Shown: positions 33,039 through 37,669 of the stretch, piece after piece
Numbering within the stretch: position 1 is the first letter of the stretch
How the letters are laid out: each line of letters starts with the position of its first letter
NCBI GenBank assembly: GCA_003427395.1
Contig: BFEA01000695.1
Span: forward strand, 437,539-475,207
DNA length: 37,669 nucleotides
From: Chara braunii
Lineage: Eukaryota; Streptophyta; Charophyceae; Charales; Characeae
Reading direction: 5' to 3'
Notes under the pieces: model-generated
The model's input: only the letters and a program-made list of their open reading frames with translations
Databases searched by the model: none
What the model was told of the DNA's origin: nothing
Position numbers and translations under genes: made by a program

Positions 33039-33239
33039 GCCCAGCAGCTAGTCGCAACTGAAGAAAACGCACAAGCGAGAAAGCAGTCATTGCTTTGCCA
33101 ACGTGCAAACACCACAGCACTTGAGAACAAGAGTAGACAGGAACATAGAGCAATTGAAGCGGGCCGCAGCCCGCCAGCTCGTCGTCGTTTCACTATCGTG
33201 TCGAACTTAACTGCCATGCCACGACGTCCTCCAGTACCG
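33039..33239. other. Upstream region of the minus-strand gene
   Basis: Short non-coding stretch between the ATG at 33038 and the satellite. It should hold the promoter or 5' untranslated region if the gene was complete. No TATA box or terminal inverted repeat stands out. Confidence 0.3.
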
Positions 33240-33935
33240 TCAAATCCGGCACGAGAGCGACATTGCGGTGTCGTCGTGTCGTGTCGAACCCGACGGCACT
33301 GCGCGGGCTGACCAACCGTCGTGTTGGACACGACAACTACAATGTTGTCTGTCGTGCGACAGTCGACCAAACGGCCCTTTATGCATTGTCTGGTCGACAG
33401 ATAACAGTGTCCATGTCGTGTTCGACATGATGGTCGTCAGACGGTGCCTGAAGGGGAGTTGACCATCGTGTTCGACACGACAGCGACACTGTCGTCCGCC
33501 GTTCGACAGTCGACCAAGTGCCCCTTCGGGCACCGTCTCGAATCCGACACGAGAGCGACATTGGGGTGTCGCCGTGTCACTGTCGTGTCGAACCCGACGA
33601 CACTGCGCGGGATGACCAACCGTCGTGTCGGACACGACAGCTACACTGTTGTCTGTCGTGCGGCAATCGACCAAGTGGCCCTTCATGCACCGTCTGGTCG
33701 CCAGATAATAGTGTCCATGTCGTGTTCGACACGATGGTCGCCAAACGGTGCCTGTAGTGGAGCTGACTGTCGTGCTCGACACGACAGCGACAGTGTCGTC
33801 CGCCGTTCGACAGTCGACCAAGTGCCCCTTCGGGCACCGTCTGGCGACCATCGTGTCGAACACGACAGCGACACTGGGGTGTGTTGTGCGACATTTGTCG
33901 GGTTCGACACAATGCTCGGCGAACGGTGCCTAAAG
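33240..33935. repeat. Satellite array, period about 304 bp
   Basis: About 2.3 copies. CACTGCGCGGG recurs at 33297 and 33601, and CGACAGCGACA.TGTCGTCCG at about 33478 and 33782. Each unit holds several imperfect palindromes TCGTGT-NNN-ACACGA (for example 33466-33480, 33720-33734, 33851-33865). Open frames across it are repeat artefacts. Confidence 0.85.
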
Positions 33936-34233
33936 GGGCACTTGATCACGAGAACACAAGACAACAGATCGCAGGCACTGGTTAACACGGAGAAACATTG
34001 ACTGCTGAATGTTTGTGCACGCAAAACATCAGAACAATAAGTTTTTGTTTCCCGAAAGGAAACGCAATATGAGAACAACAATCAAACACTCGGCTGACAG
34101 CGATGTTTCGGTGTCCAAAGCCGACCAAAAACACGTCATCATTCCCGGGTTTCAATGAATCGGAAAACAATATGAGGACAACAACGTCAAACGTGTGTAC
34201 TTTTGGCCACTGGACACATGACGAGAACAACTA

Positions 34234-34345
34234 GCAGATACCGCGTGTTGTTATCGAATAACACATTGAGAACAACAATCAAGAACAACCAGCAGATACC
34301 GCGTATTGTTATCGAAATAACACATTGAGAACAACAATCGCAATG
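34234..34345. repeat. Two-copy tandem repeat, period 58 bp
   Basis: GCAGATACCGCGT.TTGTTATCGA starts at 34234 and again at 34292, each followed by ATAACACATTGAGAACAACA. The stretch 33,936-34,233 before it shows no gene. Confidence 0.75.
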
Positions 34346-34360
34346 CGAGTTCCACGAGGT

Positions 34361-34490
34361 TGTCTATCGACTACGGGAAACAATCTCGCCGTTGCGGCCA
34401 TTTCGGGCATTCAGTATGTCGTTTTGACCATCCAGTATGACGAAGGCTGTCTACCGACTACGGGGAACAATCTCGTCGTTGCAGCCATTC
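34361..34490. repeat. Imperfect duplication, period 87 bp
   Basis: TGTCTA.CGACTACGGG.AACAATCTCG occurs at 34361 and 34448 with linked GTTGC.GCCATT. Low divergence suggests a local duplication. Confidence 0.65.
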
Positions 34491-34609
34491 ATCACGCTAA
34501 TTGGTGATCCGAAGGTCAGCTGCTGCGCCGTCTCAGCAAACATCGAAAGGTATGTCATTCGCACGAACCCGGAGTTCCCGACGAGAGAAGCACCTATAGC
34601 ATCCCGAAT

Positions 34610-35393
34610 TCAAAGGACTTTAGCCTCGACCTTGCGCCATGCGACAACGTCCTCCACCTGGCCACCCACCACGATATTCAGTCTCCCATCTACCCTTCTT
34701 TGAACTAAACACATATCCCTCCCTGACATAGACAACTCGTTCCTAGACGCATACACGACAACATTGGTCAAGTTTCTTGCCCTGCTTGAAACGACAATAC
34801 TGAGGACCCTACAGAAGATAAAGTATGCCAGACGCAATCTCACACAACAATACGAAACTGCTCCTGGCGACAGACCGGGAGATCGCAACGGATAATGATC
34901 GATGAACTGAGAATGTCCCGCACAATCGAGTAACTCCTGTTTCATAACACGGCACCAGGTGTGAGGCGAGGTTGTCACGTATTCGCAGTCCAAACCCCCC
35001 ACAACACGGCTTATTTTTAGTTTTTTTACACAGTAGCGGCAAGCGGACGGGACGCAGCACATCGAACGACACGGGAATGCGTTTGCCGAATTCGGACATG
35101 TTTGCGAACTCATAATCGCACGCCCACGGGCATCTCTCCATCATGTTCACCCACTCGCACTCCTCCCACGAGTCCAAACGTTTGTCGCCAAACGGGAGGA
35201 TTCTCATCCAAGGGTCGCATTCGAAGTCTTCTGGACAAGTGCCTTCATAGGTTACGCTACCCTGACATTGTCGGACGTACAACGCGCAAGGTGGGAAAGG
35301 GTGTGCCTTGAGTGCACGCCAAAGTGTTGGGGTCATATTAGAGATCTCCAAAGCAACAGTGAAGAGAAGACACCCTGCACGGCACAAGGGCAA
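34610..35393 (-). pseudogene. Unknown Cys-rich gene fragment
   Basis: Two overlapping minus-strand frames have protein-like composition. The upper (35393-34809) has many Cys and Trp residues (ALYVRQCQGSVTYEGTCPEDF, WEECEWVNMMERCPWACDYE, NKPCCGGFGLRI). The lower (to 34610) ends with NVVVYASRNELSMSGRD and DGRLNIVVGGQVEDVVAW, which looks like a beta-rich conserved domain. A frameshift or intron would join them. I recognise no family. It is on the same strand as the ParB gene and could be the 3' end of another gene or element. Confidence 0.3.
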
Positions 35394-35610
35394 CGGTCAA
35401 CAACAGTAATAGAACAACCAACAGCAGCATAGAACTATTCACCCCGCTCCCACCAACAATGGAACAAACCAGGCCCCACGACAGCACAATGCACATAATC
35501 TTTGAGCTTAATCCAAACCCATGCACAGTCCATAGCACTGCACACAATCATGAACGATTCGATGACATTGCACCACGCACATTCTCGTTCCACTAGAGGA
35601 CAGGGAAGGA
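35394..35610. other. Unassigned spacer
   Basis: No gene recognised between the Cys-rich fragment and the 18-bp satellite. Confidence 0.4.
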
Positions 35611-36955
35611 TCGTGTTCGACTCAACGACAGGGCACTCGCCTATCGTGTTCGACACGACGATCGTGATCGATTCGACGATCGTGTCCGACTCGACAATCG
35701 TGTCCGGCTCGACGATCGTGTTCGACTCGACTATTGTGTTCGACTCGACTATCGTGCTAGACTCGGCGAGCGTGTTCGACTATCGTGTTCGACTCGACTA
35801 TCGTGCTAGAGTCGACGATCGTGTTCGACACGACGACAGGGCACTCGACGAACGTGTTCGACTTGACAAACGCAGTCGACGGTCGTGTTCGACTCGACAG
35901 TCGTGTTCGACTCGACGATCGTGTTCGACTCGACATTCGTATCCGACTCGATATTCGTGTTCGACTCGACGAACGTGTTCGACTCGACGATCGTGTTCGA
36001 CTCGACGAACGTGTTCGACACGACGAACGTGTTCGACTCGACGATCGTGTTCAACTTGACGAACGTGTCCGGCTCGACGATCGTGTTCGACTCGATGAAC
36101 TTGTTCGACTCGACGATCGTGTTCGACTCGACGTGTTCGACTCGACGTGTTCGACTCGACGTGTTCGACGAACGTGTTCGACTCGACAGGGCACTCGACG
36201 AACGTGTTCGACTCGACAAACGCAGTCGACGATCGTGTTCGACTTGACGGTCGTGTTCTACTCGATGGTCGTGTTCTACTCGACGAACATGATCGACTCG
36301 ACGATCGTGTCCGACTCGACGATCGTGTCCGACTCGACGATCGTGTTCGACTCGACGATCGTGTTCGACTCGACGATCGTGTTTGACTCGACGATCGTGT
36401 CCGACTCGACGATCGTCTTCGACCCGACGAACGTGTTCGACTCGACGATCGTGTTCGAATCGCGTGTTCGACTCGACGAACGCAATCGACGATCGTGTTC
36501 GACTCGACGATCGTATTCGACTCGATGATGGGGCAGTGTCGTGTTCGACTCGACTATCGTGTTCAAATCGACGATCGGGCAGTGTCATGTTCGACTCGAC
36601 GATCGGGCAGTGTCGTGTTCGGCTCGACTATCCTGTTCGACTCGACGATCGGGTAGTATCATATTCGACTTGACGGTCGTGTTCGGGTCGACTATCGTGT
36701 TCGACTCGACGATCGGGCAGTGTCGTGTTCGAGTCGACGAGCGTGTTCGACTCAACTGTCGTGTTCGACTCGACAATCAGACATCGGGCACGACCGTGTA
36801 CATGTCGGGCACTGTCGTGTTCGACTCGACGATCGGGCACGATCGTGTTCGACACGACGATTGGAGACGATCGTATTGGACTCGACGATCGGGCGCGATC
36901 GTGTTCGACTCGACGATGGGGCACCATCGTGTTCGACTCGACGATCGGAAGTGCC
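35611..36955. repeat. 18-bp satellite array
   Basis: About 1.3 kb of diverged copies of GACGATCGTGTTCGACTC or close variants. A variant block beginning CGACAGGGCACTCGACGAACG occurs at 35834 and again at 36184, giving a higher-order repeat of about 350 bp. From about 36,530 units lengthen to about 28 bp with GATCGGGCAGTGTCG. Because 18 is a multiple of 3, several frames on both strands are open and read as repeated hexapeptides. This is not evidence of coding. Confidence 0.95.
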
Positions 36956-37035
36956 ACGTGGCGTTACGTGGTTGAATCTGGGCTGCGTGGTTGTGTCCTC
37001 ACCGTCCGATCCTTCAAACTCGGGGTGCTCCGATT

Positions 37036-37217
37036 GGGAGGGCCCTCCGCGAGCACCTGTTGGCCGTCCGATCCGGGAATACTGACGGTCGGGATTTTCC
37101 GATGGGGAGTGGTGGGCCTTCCTCATATAAGTGGTTTTCCGGGTGGGCCCTCCGTGCGCGCCTGCTGGCCGTCCGATCTGGGAATACGGACGGTCCGATC
37201 TGGGAATACGGACGGTC
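37036..37217. repeat. Duplicated block, period about 105 bp, with extra partial unit
   Basis: GGGCCCTCCG followed by TGGCCGTCCGATC.GGGAATAC occurs at about 37040-37090 and about 37145-37195, and the last part again at 37196-37217. Each contains a short inverted pair GTCCG/CGGAC. The flanking 36,956-37,035 and 37,218-37,442 show no gene. Confidence 0.7.
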
Positions 37218-37442
37218 AGGGCGATCCAATGCCTGCAGTCGGCCGCGATCGTTTTCCCCCCTTGGCCGGAGCGGAGGCGCGGGGATGACGTTCAGCTGCA
37301 GAGCAGAAATGCGATTCGCGCACATGAGCTCCCGCGACATTGTGTCACCGTTCGTGTTCTGGGAGAATCAGCGCAGCCGTCCGCCAACGTCGACACGACA
37401 ACTGCCCCGCTCTCCAGGTTAGTGCCGCTTCGGCCAACACGA

Positions 37443-37471
37443 CCCCCCCCCCCCCCCCCCCCCCCCCCCCC
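37443..37471 (+). repeat. Poly(C) tract, 29 nt
   Basis: A pure run of 29 C residues. The opposite strand could form G-quadruplexes. The length is likely to be unstable or misassembled. Confidence 0.9.
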
Positions 37472-37550
37472 GCGCGAGAGAAAGAGAAAAGTCTCCGTGT
37501 CCAGTGCTGGTTTATCCGTGACGTCAACAAGTTTTCTTGAACACTTTCAC

Positions 37551-37669
37551 CCCAGTCGTCGTCGTGTCGAACACGATGGTCGTCGTGTTGAACACGATCG
37601 TTGTCGTGTCCGACACACTGGTCGTCGTGTCAAACACGACGGTCGTCGTGTTGAACACGATCGTTGTCA
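37551..37669. repeat. Palindrome-unit satellite, period about 21-24 bp, running off the end
   Basis: At least five copies of GTCGTCGTGT-NNN-ACACGAT. Each unit is essentially the palindrome TCGTGT-NNN-ACACGA (for example 37562-37576, 37583-37597) with a short spacer. The array continues beyond the window. Confidence 0.9.

Noticed and set aside
33240-36955. Possible CRISPR array from regularly spaced palindromic repeats
   Set aside because: Units are tandem and diverged with no unique spacers of uniform length, no cas genes, and the context is nuclear eukaryotic.
35611-36960. Long open frames on both strands with repeated hexapeptides
   Set aside because: The DNA period is 18 bp, so all frames inherit a six-residue repeat. 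There are no flanking start context or unique sequence and no protein family.

Overview
This window is nuclear DNA from a eukaryote of the green lineage. A streptophyte alga of the Chara type fits best, but the species is inferred, not proven. The evidence is a block of plant-type mitochondrial genes (rps1, rps2, rpl2, rpl5, ccmF, trnC-GCA, trnF-GAA) embedded in nuclear retroelements, plus LTR, LINE, Penelope-like and SINE-like elements, a GT-AG intron, long satellites and no bacterial gene organisation. Almost everything is mobile or repetitive, and nearly every long reading frame is broken. I see no ordinary housekeeping gene.

Layout. 1-3,430: microsatellites and a broken minus-strand LTR-retrotransposon gag with a tRNA-iMet-type primer site. 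3,430-8,500: mostly unassigned DNA with a foldback (MITE-like) pair, a LINE C-terminal fragment and a tRNA-derived SINE-like unit. 8,496-16,889: two head-to-tail copies of a Penelope-like element. The first is 5'-truncated (RT only). The second has a CCHC/coiled-coil ORF1 and a GIY-YIG endonuclease placed N-terminal to the reverse transcriptase. Its ORF1 is split by about 2.0 kb of rearranged mitochondrial DNA (NUMT) flanked by a 9-bp direct repeat. 16,886-25,041: an LTR with a perfect 12-nt iMet primer site, a very long leader with four copies of a conserved hairpin, then a decayed Ty3/gypsy gag-PR-RT-RH and truncated integrase.

25,180-33,038 (minus strand): the most unusual part. One broken, essentially collinear reading frame encodes a basic N-terminus, a ParB-like domain, a helical region and a region resembling a permuted (beta-class) amino-DNA-methyltransferase. 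Below it on the same strand lie an intron-containing segment and an uninterrupted Ulp1/SENP (C48) cysteine protease with all four catalytic residues. 33,240-37,669: satellites with different periods (about 304 bp, 18 bp, about 21-24 bp), all built around the imperfect palindrome TCGTGT-NNN-ACACGA. The same motif also occurs inside the gene-like region at 27,050-27,680.

The parts work as layers of insertion. The Penelope-like element received mitochondrial DNA, an LTR element abuts its 3' end, and the gypsy element is cut off where the ParB/methyltransferase/Ulp1 block begins. Many stops and lost catalytic residues look like C-to-T changes, often at CpG, as expected from decay of methylated repeats.
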